Below, one piece after another: positions 44,268-53,500 of a DNA stretch of 64,000 nucleotides (positions are counted from its first letter, which is position 1; each line of letters opens with the position of its first letter). Origin of the DNA: G963662985 sp963662985 (lineage in GTDB: Bacteria; Chloroflexota; Anaerolineae; Anaerolineales; UBA11579); assembly GCA_963662985.1 (NCBI GenBank), contig OY760067.1, positions 496,001-560,000 of the forward strand, read 5' to 3'. Below the pieces are notes generated by a model. The model was not told the DNA's origin and searched no databases. It worked only from the letters and a program-made list of their open reading frames with translations. A program made the translations under genes and the position numbers.

Positions 44268-44430
44268 TTTACTCGCTTGTGAACAAGTCGTGATGCAATG
44301 CAAACGCTTATTGAGCCTTGAAAAAAAGTTGCGTATTTTTCTTTTTTGTTGATTTTTATCAAATCTCTAGTATATATAGGGGTTACTCCTCTTTTCTTTC
44401 CCACATGTGGTGTTTTTCAGATATAAAATA

Positions 44431-44514
44431 GTGTGTCAAAACGTGCCAAAAGGCGATTTTAGGGCTGCCAGAACGTGCCAGGAAGCGGTTTTAGTAGTGC
44501 CAGATTGTGCCAGA
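44431..44514 (-). repeat. phased TGGCAC repeat, copy B (three 32-bp units)
   Basis: In plus-strand coordinates the complementary hexamers start at 44433 (GTGTCA), 44443 (GTGCCA), 44465 (CTGCCA), 44475, 44497 and 44507 (GTGCCA), that is spacing 10, 22, 10, 22, 10. On the minus strand these read TGGCAC, TGGCAC, TGGCAC, TGGCAG, TGGCAC, TGACAC. The fourth hexamer is TGGCAG in both arrays. The 16-bp spacers are TA-rich (TACTAAAACCGCTTCC) and differ from those of copy A. Confidence 0.8.
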
Positions 44515-44682
44515 AATCCGGTTTTAAGAGTGGTGAGGATTAGAGAATGCGCGTGCGTTGGGGAGTTAAATGAGCAAAGGTCAGAAGTTTTGGAAATGAA
44601 GAGGAGAAGAGAGGTGGGGAATTGTTTTGCCTATGCGCAATTAAAATACAGAGAGATTTAGTCGGATTTTGTTATTTTTCTA

Positions 44683-44709
44683 TTGATTTTCTTCAAGTTA
44701 TGGTATTAT
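44683..44709 (+). promoter_or_regulatory. promoter of ogt
   Basis: TTGATT (44683-44688) and TATTAT (44704-44709), 15 bp apart, with TGG directly before TATTAT giving an extended -10. Confidence 0.55.
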
Positions 44710-44722
44710 TAAAGTGCTTTAC

Positions 44723-44740
44723 ACAGAACATGCGTTCTGT
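44723..44740. promoter_or_regulatory. LexA-type SOS box
   Basis: ACAGAACATGCGTTCTGT is a perfect 18-bp palindrome containing GAAC-N4-GTTC, the Gram-positive type LexA operator. It lies just after the promoter of the DNA methyltransferase gene, where LexA would block early transcription. Confidence 0.7.
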
Positions 44741-44825
44741 TCGGTGTAGTATACAATAGAAGCAAAAAATTGTCAAATTTAGGGTGTTTACTTGTGTACT
44801 TGGGTTTTTGGAGAAGGAATTTTTG

Positions 44826-45380
44826 ATGAATATCGAATATGATTATTTTGTGGATGCAAAATTAGGAGAGTTCTATTTTGCATTGTTAGATGACGTGGTG
44901 ATTTGGGTGTTTTTTGGCCCCTCTTATACTGCTGCGGCTTTGGAGAAAGATTTAGTGTCTTATTTAAAGGAACCCATCACTTTGCAACATGTGGCTCATC
45001 CGGAAATTGTGGTGCAATTCAAGGAATATTTGAAGGGTGACTTAAAAGAATTCCCCATGGCGTATAAGGTGGTGCATTCGACTGATTTCCAAAATGCGGT
45101 TTATGAAGCCTGTGCAGCAGTGGAGTATGGGGAGACAAAAACGTATGGCGAGTTGGCAAAGATTTTGGACAACCCGAAAGGGTCACGCGCGGTGGGACAA
45201 GCTTTGCGTCGCAACCCGATTCCGCTTTTGATTCCGTGCCATCGGATTATTGGGTCTGATTTTTCGATGCGAGGTTATGGTGGCAAAGAAGGTGTGGGAA
45301 CAAAGGCGTATTTGCTGGAGTTAGAAGGTGCGTTGATGCCCCCTACCCAAAAACAAACTCCTCAAGAGAAATTGTTTTAG
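44826..45380 (+). CDS. ogt: methylated-DNA--protein-cysteine methyltransferase
   Basis: A 184-residue suicide repair protein that removes methyl groups from O6-methylguanine. The acceptor cysteine is Cys138 in IPCHRIIG. VEYGETKTYGELA, GSRAVGQALRRNPIP and YGGKEGVGTKAYLLELE are family motifs. The N-terminal half is shorter than in Ada, as in Ogt. ATG 44826 follows GAGAAGGAATTTTTG; an upstream GTG is less likely. A LexA-type box and promoter precede it, so induction by DNA damage is likely. A terminator follows. Confidence 0.95.
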   Translation: MNIEYDYFVDAKLGEFYFALLDDVVIWVFFGPSYTAAALEKDLVSYLKEPITLQHVAHPEIVVQFKEYLKGDLKEFPMAYKVVHSTDFQNAVYEACAAVEYGETKTYGELAKILDNPKGSRAVGQALRRNPIPLLIPCHRIIGSDFSMRGYGGKEGVGTKAYLLELEGALMPPTQKQTPQEKLF

Positions 45381-45391
45381 TTTTCAAAATA

Positions 45392-45420
45392 AAAGCCCAT
45401 CTTCGCGATGGGCTTTTTTT
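45392..45420 (+). terminator. terminator of ogt
   Basis: AAAGCCCATC (45392-45401) pairs with GATGGGCTTT (45407-45416) around TTCGC, followed by T-run. It also borders the convergent gene ending at 45424. Confidence 0.9.
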
Positions 45421-45423
45421 GAT

Positions 45424-45885
45424 TTAGTTGCGGTATTCAAGGAATGGGGTTTGCAGCATATACACTACGGATGCTGGTAACAATTCTTTGAATTCCTCTG
45501 TGGTATATTGCCGATGCACTTTGCGGGCAATGACCTGTTCGGCGGATTTTGGGGTGACCCAGGTAAAAATCCAAGTGCCGATTAAACAAAAACCCCAGAT
45601 GGTGGTTAAGCTTACGCTTCCAATCTGGGGATAGATCATAGCTGCTATGCTATAAACAATAAAGGTGAAAGTCATAATCCAACCAAACCAACGACTCATC
45701 CAAGCCGTTCGTTTTGCTTTTTGGTAGGTTTTTTCTTCTACTTGAATTATGATCTCTTTCCCCATGTGATACGCTGGGATGTTTCTTTTAAATAGCACGT
45801 TGTTTTTGTTTATTTTTTGTGCTGGAAACATCACAATTTGTTTCATCGATCCCGCATTGTGTTCTTTATGAACAGGGTTTCTCAT
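45424..45885 (-). CDS. small membrane protein, unknown function
   Basis: A 153-residue protein with a basic N-terminal region, two membrane helices (about residues 68-85 and 92-108) and a cytoplasmic tail VTPKSAEQVIARKVHRQ then LLPASVVYMLQTP. No family recognised. RBS AAAGGA is 10 bp before ATG 45885. It is divergent from the B12-binding gene and convergent with ogt. Confidence 0.55.
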   Translation of the reverse strand: MRNPVHKEHNAGSMKQIVMFPAQKINKNNVLFKRNIPAYHMGKEIIIQVEEKTYQKAKRTAWMSRWFGWIMTFTFIVYSIAAMIYPQIGSVSLTTIWGFCLIGTWIFTWVTPKSAEQVIARKVHRQYTTEEFKELLPASVVYMLQTPFLEYRN

Positions 45886-46068
45886 ACTGAATCTATCCTT
45901 TCCGATATATGTGTTACGAAATCAAATCTACTTATATAATACAGTTAATTGTCTGACAATGTGTTAATCTGATATTAATAATTATGAGAGGACGATTAGG
46001 GAAGATTTTCACTATCTTTTTACAATTCGTGTATAATCAGACTATAAACGACATGAAATGGAGAACTT

Positions 46069-46473
46069 ATGACAGCTTCTGAAAAAATTCGTGTTTTAAT
46101 TGCAAAACCTGGTTTGGACGGGCATGATCGTGGTGCAAAAGTGGTGGCAAATGCGTTGCGAGATGCAGGAATGGAAGTAATCTATACTGGATTACGACAA
46201 ACTCCTGAAATGATCTCTGAAGCGGCGCTGCAAGAAGATGTGGATGCTGTAGGACTTTCTATTTTATCGGGGGCGCATATGGCATTGGTGCCACGGGTGA
46301 TTGAGCTTTTGCATAAGAACCAGCAAGATGATGTGGTTGTTTTTGTGGGCGGAATTATTCCAGAAGAAGATATCCAACCTTTAAAAGAGATGGGGGTTTA
46401 TGCGGTATATGGACCAGGCACCCCAACTTCACAAACTGCTAATGAAATTCGAGAAGCAGTGCGCAAGGTATAA
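46069..46473 (+). CDS. methylmalonyl-CoA mutase small subunit, B12-binding domain
   Basis: A 134-residue stand-alone cobalamin-binding protein. KPGLDGHDRGAKVVANALRD contains the D-x-H-x2-G B12 signature (Asp17, His19, Gly22), and VGLSILSGAHM and VGGIIPEED complete it. It corresponds to the small subunit of split methylmalonyl-CoA or isobutyryl-CoA mutases. MeaB, the GTPase chaperone of this enzyme, follows 23 bp later, but no gene for the large catalytic subunit is in the window. It probably works in propionyl-CoA/succinyl-CoA interconversion. RBS ATGGAGAACTT. Confidence 0.9.
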   Translation: MTASEKIRVLIAKPGLDGHDRGAKVVANALRDAGMEVIYTGLRQTPEMISEAALQEDVDAVGLSILSGAHMALVPRVIELLHKNQQDDVVVFVGGIIPEEDIQPLKEMGVYAVYGPGTPTSQTANEIREAVRKV

Positions 46474-46496
46474 ATTTTTGTGGTGAGGATTGAGAG

Positions 46497-47465
46497 ATGA
46501 CCCGCAATTTGATTCCAACTCCAATCGATATTGAAGCGATCCGTAATGGCGACCGCTTAGGCCTCACCCGACTCTTAACTCAAGTTGAAAATGAATCTCC
46601 TCAGGGCAGACTGGCTCTTGAGGAGATTTTTCCTTATACAGGCCATGCAAAAATGATTGGCGTGACGGGCGCTCCGGGGGCTGGTAAGTCTTCTTTGGTG
46701 AACCAATTAACATTGGCGTTGCGTAAAAAATTCCCTTCTAAAAAAATTGCAATTTTAGCGGTAGACCCTACCAGCCCTTTCAGCGGAGGAGCGATGTTAG
46801 GCGACCGCGTGCGGATGCGGGCATTGAGCGGGGATGTTAATATATTTATTCGTTCGATGGCTTCACGAGGTGCATTGGGGGGCTTGGCTTGGTCTACGGA
46901 ACAATTGATGCAGGTGTTTGATGCAGCTGGCTTTGATTATGTGATTGTGGAGACTGTGGGGGCTGGGCAGTCTGAGGTTGATGTGTGCCGTGTGGCAGAT
47001 GTGACGTTGGTGATTGAAGTGCCGGGGCTGGGGGACGATATTCAGGCGTTGAAGGCGGGGATTTTGGAGACGGCGGATATTTTGGTGGTGAATAAGGCGG
47101 ATAAGGCGGGGGCCGAAAGCACGGCGAAGACGTTAGAAAATATGTTGAGTTTGTCGCCTGCTCGAATGGCTGGCTGGGAGATTCCAGTGTTGTTGACCAA
47201 CTCTGTTTCTGGAGAGGGTGTGACAGAATTGATGGATGCGTTGTTGGCATTTTTGGCTTTTTCTGAGGAGAATGGGGCGCGAGAAGACCGTGCTTTGGGG
47301 CGTATTCGACGACATTTTTCACAAGCGGTTGCACAAGGTTTTTTTGAAAAATGGGAAGCGGAAATCGGCAAAGATGCTTTTGAAGAAATGGTTAGAGAAA
47401 TTTACGAAAAAGAACAAAATCCTTATCAATTATTGGATGCGATCATTACAACTTTTATTGAATGA
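46497..47465 (+). CDS. meaB: methylmalonyl-CoA mutase-associated GTPase MeaB (ArgK-like)
   Basis: A 322-residue G3E P-loop GTPase. Walker A is GAPGAGKSS (about residues 58-66), the AVDPTSPFSGGAMLGDRVRM segment is family-specific, ETVGAGQSEVD is switch II and VVNKADKAGAES supplies the base-specific NKAD. The C-terminal EEMVREIYEKEQNPYQ helix is the dimerisation region. MeaB guards mutase against inactivation and loads B12. It follows the B12-binding subunit gene and is followed by two GNAT genes, the first start being 36 bp after this stop codon. Confidence 0.95.
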   Translation: MTRNLIPTPIDIEAIRNGDRLGLTRLLTQVENESPQGRLALEEIFPYTGHAKMIGVTGAPGAGKSSLVNQLTLALRKKFPSKKIAILAVDPTSPFSGGAMLGDRVRMRALSGDVNIFIRSMASRGALGGLAWSTEQLMQVFDAAGFDYVIVETVGAGQSEVDVCRVADVTLVIEVPGLGDDIQALKAGILETADILVVNKADKAGAESTAKTLENMLSLSPARMAGWEIPVLLTNSVSGEGVTELMDALLAFLAFSEENGAREDRALGRIRRHFSQAVAQGFFEKWEAEIGKDAFEEMVREIYEKEQNPYQLLDAIITTFIE

Positions 47466-47500
47466 TAGAGTTGTATTTATTATCAAAAAAAGGAAGAAAA

Positions 47501-48049
47501 ATGTATTACGGAGAAAGAATTCGATTTCGATTTGCAGAACATGATGATATTTATACGTTTGTGAACTGGTTCAATGACGCTGAGTTTCGGGCTAATTTGC
47601 AATGGATTTTCCCGATGTCTGTGGCAGGTGAGGAAAAATGGTTTACAAGCATGATTGAGCGCCCGTTGCGAGAACAAAGCTTGTGCCTTGAAACTCAGGT
47701 GGATGATGAATGGAAATTGATTGGGAATTGTAATTTCATGGCCTTTGATGATTTGGCTCGTTCTGCTGAAATTGGGATTGCCATTGGTGAAAAGGATTTT
47801 TGGAATAAGGGGTATGGTACGGAAGCAGTGAAGCTTTTGATTTGGCATGGGTTTACGAATTTGAATTTGCATCGGATTATGCTGCGGGTGTATGAGACGA
47901 ATCCGAGAGCGATCCGATGTTATGAAAAAGCTGGGATGAAAGAAGACGGACGCTTACGCGAGGCACATTATCGGGCTGGCGAGTATATTGATGTGCTGCT
48001 TTATAGCATTTTGCGATCTGAATGGGATGCTAAGCAAGCTGAAGATTAA
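47501..48049 (+). CDS. GNAT acetyltransferase, RimJ/RimL-like (copy 1)
   Basis: The ATG at 47501 follows AAAGGAAGAAAA. The 182-residue product has RIRFRFAEHDDI, EIGIAIGEKDFWNKGYGTEA (acetyl-CoA-binding R/Q-x2-G-x-G/A region) and LRVYETNPRAIRCYEKAGM (the classic alpha4 segment). Such enzymes acetylate N-termini, tRNA or small molecules. Substrate unknown. It is a tandem paralogue of the next gene. Confidence 0.85.
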   Translation: MYYGERIRFRFAEHDDIYTFVNWFNDAEFRANLQWIFPMSVAGEEKWFTSMIERPLREQSLCLETQVDDEWKLIGNCNFMAFDDLARSAEIGIAIGEKDFWNKGYGTEAVKLLIWHGFTNLNLHRIMLRVYETNPRAIRCYEKAGMKEDGRLREAHYRAGEYIDVLLYSILRSEWDAKQAED

Positions 48050-48075
48050 AATGACACCAGGTTGGAACCATTTCG

Positions 48076-48633
48076 ATGTACACTTGTAATAGAATCAGAT
48101 TGAGATTTGTTGAACGAGATGACTTGGAAGCGCTACGAAGCTGGTATGATGATGCGGAAGTGCGCACTCACTTGCATCATGCGTTTCCGATGTCTATGGC
48201 AATTGAGAAACGTTGGTTTGAAGGGATGATCGAAACTCCTTTGCGAGAACATCCGTTTTTGGTGGAAACAAAGACAAAAGATGGATGGCAGGCAATTGGG
48301 ATGTGTGTGTTGAAGCAGTTTGATGATTTGGTTCGGGCTGCTGAACTGGGAATAATGATTGGTGAGAAGGATTTTTGGCACCGTGGCTTGGGTACGGAGA
48401 CTGTGCGAATGTTGTTGTGGCATGGATTTGAAAATTTGAATTTACATCGAATTGAATTGAGTGTTTCTGCAAAAAATCAAGGTGCGATTCGATGTTATGA
48501 AAAGGCTGGAATGCAATTGGAGGCAAGATTGCGTGAAGCTGAGTATAAAAATGGAGCAACCGTCGATACACTCCTGTTTAGTATTTTGAAAAAAGAATGG
48601 AATAAAAGAGAAAGAGAAGAAGAAAATGGGTAG
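48076..48633 (+). CDS. GNAT acetyltransferase, RimJ/RimL-like (copy 2)
   Basis: A 185-residue paralogue: RIRLRFVERDDLEALRSW, ELGIMIGEKDFWHRGLGTET and LSVSAKNQGAIRCYEKAGM correspond in order to the copy-1 motifs. The start has no strong ribosome binding site. The last 8 bp overlap the prs gene (ATG within the stop region), indicating coupled translation. The copies differ mainly in the middle. The recent duplication may allow different substrates. Confidence 0.8.
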   Translation: MYTCNRIRLRFVERDDLEALRSWYDDAEVRTHLHHAFPMSMAIEKRWFEGMIETPLREHPFLVETKTKDGWQAIGMCVLKQFDDLVRAAELGIMIGEKDFWHRGLGTETVRMLLWHGFENLNLHRIELSVSAKNQGAIRCYEKAGMQLEARLREAEYKNGATVDTLLFSILKKEWNKREREEENG

Positions 48634-49669
48634 TAATCTGATAAATTCTTATTGTGGCAACCATTTTGGTTATGGTGATATTAAACTTTATGCGGGTACG
48701 GCGAGCATGGAATTGGCGCATAAGGTGGCTGATTATATTTCTGGACAGTTAAAAGACCGAGATCCGAAGAGTAAAGGGGTGAAATTAAGCGGCCGTGATG
48801 TGGATGTGTTTCCCAATGAAAATATCTTTGTGCGATTACATAATAGCGTGCGCGGACAAGATGCGTATGTGATCCAAACCACTAGCCGACCGGTGCATAA
48901 TAATTTGATGGAATTGCTGATTATGTTGCAAACTTTGAAGCTTGATTCTGCTGGGCGGATTACAGCAGTGATCCCCTATTTGACCTATGCACGTTCTGAT
49001 AAAAAGGACCAACCTCGTGTGCCGATCACAGCACGTTTGGTGACGGATATGATTGAAGTGGCAGGGGCTGACCGTTATATTACTTGTGACTTGCACGCAG
49101 GACAGATCCAAGGTTTCTTCTCTATTCCGGGTGATGTGTTGAGTGCATTCCATTTGATCACTGAATATATTCAAACAAAATTGCCGAGTATGGTGAGCCC
49201 TGTTTTGGTGACGACTGACTTGGGCTTTGCAAAGACTGCACGTAATATTGCAACTGATTTGGACATTCCAATTGCTTTGATTGAAAAAAGACGCAATACG
49301 AAGACTGGTAAGTCTGCGGCATTGAACATTGTGGGGAATGTGCGGGATTGTGATGTGATTTTGGTAGATGATGAAGTGGACACTGCTGGTTCGATGAGCC
49401 ACGCGATTAAGTTGGTGCAAAGTGAAGAGTTTGGGGCGCGTTCTGTGACGATTGCTTGTGTGCATCCGGTGTTATCGGGACCTGCGATTGAACGACTTTC
49501 TTCTAGCAATTTTGTGGAATTTATTACTACGGATACGATTCCGATCAGTCAACGGATGAAAGAGTGTTTGGGAGAACGTTTGACAATTATTTCAATCGCT
49601 CCTTTGCTGGGAGAGGTGATTTTGCGCGCGCATGAGGGACGCAGTGTGGGCGAGATGTTTGACGAATAG
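48626..49669 (+). CDS. prs: ribose-phosphate pyrophosphokinase (PRPP synthase)
   Basis: A 347-residue enzyme that makes PRPP for nucleotide, histidine and tryptophan synthesis. Key motifs are FVRLHNSVRGQDAYVIQ, PYLTYARSDKKDQPR (ATP-binding flexible loop), TCDLHAGQIQGFF and the PRPP loop VDDEVDTAGSM. It is longer than the usual approximately 315 residues by an N-terminal extension (MGSNLINSYCGNHFGYGD) before DIKLYAG. The start overlaps the GNAT gene, though the extension could be trimmed if a downstream start were used. A terminator follows. Confidence 0.95.
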   Translation: MGSNLINSYCGNHFGYGDIKLYAGTASMELAHKVADYISGQLKDRDPKSKGVKLSGRDVDVFPNENIFVRLHNSVRGQDAYVIQTTSRPVHNNLMELLIMLQTLKLDSAGRITAVIPYLTYARSDKKDQPRVPITARLVTDMIEVAGADRYITCDLHAGQIQGFFSIPGDVLSAFHLITEYIQTKLPSMVSPVLVTTDLGFAKTARNIATDLDIPIALIEKRRNTKTGKSAALNIVGNVRDCDVILVDDEVDTAGSMSHAIKLVQSEEFGARSVTIACVHPVLSGPAIERLSSSNFVEFITTDTIPISQRMKECLGERLTIISIAPLLGEVILRAHEGRSVGEMFDE

Positions 49670-49686
49670 AATTTTTGATTATGATA

Positions 49687-49722
49687 AAATGAGGTTGTTT
49701 TTTGACAACCTCATTTTTTATT
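49687..49722 (+). terminator. terminator of prs
   Basis: AAATGAGGTTGT (49687-49698) pairs with ACAACCTCATTT (49705-49716), followed by T-rich sequence. Confidence 0.9.
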
Positions 49723-49735
49723 TAAAGGATTGAAA

Positions 49736-50563
49736 ATGCCTGAATTACCAGAAGTTCATACCGTGGCAATGGCTTTGCGCGATGGTGGGCGAGGAAACCC
49801 ACCGATTATGGGGCATGTGATTGAAGATGTGGAAGTGTTGTGGGAGAAGACGATTGCAAGCCCGAATGTGACGCTGTTCCGTGAGTTGGTGGCAGGAGCG
49901 CCGATTCGCGATGTGCGCAGACGAGGCAAGACAATTTTGATTGATTTGATCTCACATACGTTGTTGGTGCATTTGCGAATGAGTGGGGATTTGCTGGCGT
50001 TGCGAGATGAGGATGCGATGCCGTCTCATGCACGGGTGATTTTCACTTTAAGTGATGGGCTGCGATTGGTGTTTAATAATCCGCGAAAGTTTGGGCGGAT
50101 GTTGTTGGTGGCGGATGAGAACGAAGTGGTGGGAGAATTGGGGATGGAGCCATTGGGGGCAGCGTTCACAGGTGAGTGGTTGTTTGCAGAGTTGCAGAAG
50201 CGGAAACGTCAGATTAAACCTTTGTTGATGGATCAGCATTTTATTGCTGGGTTAGGGAATATTTATACGGATGAGTCTTTGTTTTTAGCGAAGTTACATC
50301 CATTGACAATCTCGAATGAGATTGATGCTGAGCAGGCGAGTGCATTACAGGCGGCGATTCAAAAAACGTTGCAGGATGCGATTCAACGCCAAGGGTCTTC
50401 GATTGATTGGATGTATCAGGGGGGTGATTTTCAGAATTATTTTAATGTGTATCAGCAAACGGGGATGCCCTGCCCTCTATGTGGAACGCCGATTGAACGA
50501 ACGGTGGTGGGACAACGAGGGACGCATTTTTGTCCGAGTTGTCAGAAAATAGCGAATGATTAA
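49736..50563 (+). CDS. mutM: formamidopyrimidine-DNA glycosylase
   Basis: A 275-residue base-excision repair enzyme removing 8-oxoguanine. The ATG at 49736 sets the required N-terminus M-P-E-L-P-E, in which Pro2 becomes the catalytic nucleophile after Met removal and Glu3 the general acid. Further motifs are RRGKTILIDL, LLVHLRMSGDL, NPRKFGRM, IAGLGNIYTDESLF (helix-two-turns-helix) and a C-terminal zinc finger with CPLC and CPSC. AAAGGATTGAAA is the RBS. The extra TTG codon upstream is not the start. Confidence 0.95.
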   Translation: MPELPEVHTVAMALRDGGRGNPPIMGHVIEDVEVLWEKTIASPNVTLFRELVAGAPIRDVRRRGKTILIDLISHTLLVHLRMSGDLLALRDEDAMPSHARVIFTLSDGLRLVFNNPRKFGRMLLVADENEVVGELGMEPLGAAFTGEWLFAELQKRKRQIKPLLMDQHFIAGLGNIYTDESLFLAKLHPLTISNEIDAEQASALQAAIQKTLQDAIQRQGSSIDWMYQGGDFQNYFNVYQQTGMPCPLCGTPIERTVVGQRGTHFCPSCQKIAND

Positions 50564-50571
50564 ATGTATAA

Positions 50572-50598
50572 AAAACTCCTCTTGCGAGGAGTTTTTGT
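50572..50598 (+). terminator. terminator between mutM and secA
   Basis: AAAACTCCTC (50572-50581) pairs with GAGGAGTTTT (50586-50595), followed by TGTTTT. Confidence 0.85.
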
Positions 50599-50599
50599 T

Positions 50600-53500
50600 T
50601 TATCTTGTTTTGGCTTGCATTTTTTGGTTCTGAGCAGTTTGTTCTAGTTTGGAGCCGGGGATGATGGAGCTGGGTGCGCGACTGGCGACTTGGAACATGT
50701 TGGTGACAATCGTTTTGCGAATGTCGGTGAGGAGTTCAGAGAACATTTGGAATGCTTTGAGTTTATATTGCACCAAGGGGTCACGTTGAGCGTAGGCTTC
50801 GAGGCCGACGGAAACACGGAGACCTTCCATGGCGGTGAGGTAATCAACCCAGAGACGAGAGATGACTTGAAGAAGCAAAGTGCGATAAATCTCGGTGATG
50901 GTTTGACGACCGAGTTCGGTGATGACGGTAGGGATGTGCTCTTGGTCTAATTTTGCAAGCTGCTTGTCTCCTAGTTGTTCGAGAACGGCTGGTTCAAGTA
51001 CGTTAGCAAGATTGGTGCGAGTAAGTTCGTTGAGCTCTGAAAGGCTCAGTTGTTGGGCAAGGCTCCATTCGTGAAGACCAATGGCATGGGTGGTGGCAAG
51101 GCGTGCGCCTTCTAGATGTTTGGTGATCTTGTCGATGAGATCTTGCTCTTCGAGATCTTGGATAAATTGACCAGCGTAATAGGTATAGGCAAAGAGACGG
51201 GTTTGTTGCTTGACCTGACGGTGGGTGGTTTTGTCAAATGAAGTGACCACGCCTTGGGGCATTTGAATGAAGAGGGTGACAAGATGATTGGGGGTGACTT
51301 CGCCGTTGATCTTGTTGAGTTCTTCGTTCAATTTTTGGGCAACGATACCGGTGTTTTGTTCATTCTCTTTTCCTACCAAACGTTCGAGTTTGTTTTGATA
51401 GAGTGAGGATACGTTCTCTAAAATAATATTTTTAATCTCTTGCCAATCATTGGTGGTGATTTCGTTGGCTTTCATGTCTAAACTGGCATCTAAGCGACGT
51501 TCGACTGCGCCAATGATGCGGACGAGGGTTTGTTTGGTGAGCAGAGATTCAACTTGTTCTTCTAACTCTTCATGCACACTATCTGGATCTTCTACTAATT
51601 GGCTTTGTCGAGAATTGGAGAGCTTGAGGGGAAGACCTACATCTGAGATAAGGTTGTTGAAAAATTCTTTTGAATCAACGCGCGTTTCTTCGTATTGCAA
51701 ACCATTGAGAATTACCTCGAGGGTATCTTGTTTTTCTTCGAGGCGTTGTTCATGATTTTCGAGACTGAGATCAATAAATTCATCTGTGGAGCGAATAAAA
51801 TAGTCTTTTTCTGCTGCAATCGAATTTTTGACGATGTTAATCAAAGCGTCATAGGCAGCATCTTTTGTTTTGATGTCTTTGGCAACCAGATCATCCATGA
51901 GAACTTTGAGGGAGAAGGCAGGATAATAGGCATTGCCGACAACAAAGGAGGATTGAATTTGATTGAGCCATGAGATGAGCTTCCAACTGCCATCTTCATC
52001 TGCCATTGCATCAGGCACACGGATGGAGATTTCTTCTGCAAGCATTTCTTTGACATTTTCGCTTAAGTCTTGTTTGTCAAAGATGACATCTCGTTGATCG
52101 TAGATACGTTGACGTTGGTCGTTGAGGACATCATCATATTCGAGAAGGTGTTTACGGACATCAAAGTTAGAACCTTCTACGCGAGTTTGGGCTTGCTCGA
52201 TGACACGCCCAACGAGGCGCATTTCTAATGGCAAGGCTTCATCAATCCCCATACGCCCCATGAGAGTTTCTACTTGAGAACCACCAAAGATGCGCATAAG
52301 ATCATCTTCCATTGAGAGGAAGAAACGGGATGAACCGGGATCCCCTTGACGAGCAGCACGACCACGTAATTGGTTATCAATACGACGTGCTTCGTGACGC
52401 TCGGAACCGACGACATGCAACCCGCCGGCTGCTTTGACGCGATCCATATTGTCAAGCCAAGTGAGAAATTCTTCTACTGCGGGGGCATTGATGCCAAATT
52501 CTTCTTCTGTATGTTGGCGAAGAATGGCTGCAATTTCATCATCATTGAGTTCATAGTAATCTATGCCAAGTCGATTGAGGACGCGGTTGACGCGAGTGAT
52601 GACTTCTTCGTCAATTTCACCACCGAGTTTAATATCAACCCCACGACCAGCCATATTGGTGGCGATGGTGATGGAACCGGGCTTACCAGCGTGCGCGATG
52701 AGCTTGGATTCTTCGGTGTGCTTGCGAGCATTGAGGACTTGATGTTGGAGACCGCCTTTGAGAATATCTTTGAGGGGTTCCAAATTATCGGTGGGAAGAT
52801 TACAGGCACGTGCAAAACGAGCTAAATTTTCATCGGTTTCGATTGATACGGGAATTTCTAATTTCTGCAACAATTGACGTGCTTCGGTCATGTTGAGATT
52901 ATCTAAGGAAACATTTAACGAATCTAATTCTGGAATGCGACGACCTTCGACGGTGTTGAATTTTTCCATCCATGCTTCGCGAATGACGAGAACGTTGGCT
53001 AATTTGCGAATGGTGCCGGCTTTGAGACGATTGGAGAGCATGACGGAATTTTCTACACTGGTGGTGCCAACGAGAACAGGACGTCCGATGACGTGATTGT
53101 GAATGAGTTCGACCATGATGGCACGAATTTTTGCTTCAAGGGTTTGGAAAACTACATCGGGGTAGTCTTTACGTTTCCAGAAGACTGGTTTTTCTTCGGA
53201 ATCGTCTTTATCAGCGTAGTAAGTATATTTGTAATTATATTCATCAACTGCGGTGCAAACTTTGATTTCTGCATCGTCTCGACTGGCCAGAAATTCCACA
53301 CGAGAGGGAATAGCAAGCACTTCGAGTTCGTAAATTTCACTAAATTCTTCTGCTTCGGTGAGGGCTGTACCGGTCATGCCCGCCAGCTTTTCGTACATAC
53401 GATAGTAGTTTTGGATGGTGATGGTGGCGTAGGTGACGTTTTCGTTTTGAACACGAACATTTTCTTTGGCCTCGACAGCTTGGTGGAGACCATCCGACCA

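Larger units (their letters stand above)
44268..44825. other. 558-bp intergenic region before ogt
   Basis: Contains the inverted copy of the phased TGGCAC repeat (44433-44512), then a promoter with a LexA-type box for ogt. A short open frame over the repeat is not considered a gene. The rest is AT-rich with no other recognised feature. Confidence 0.6.

Noticed and set aside
44407..44661. small plus-strand open frame over copy B
   Set aside because: Same reason: its Cys/Val-rich peptide is a translation of the repeat; no other coding support.
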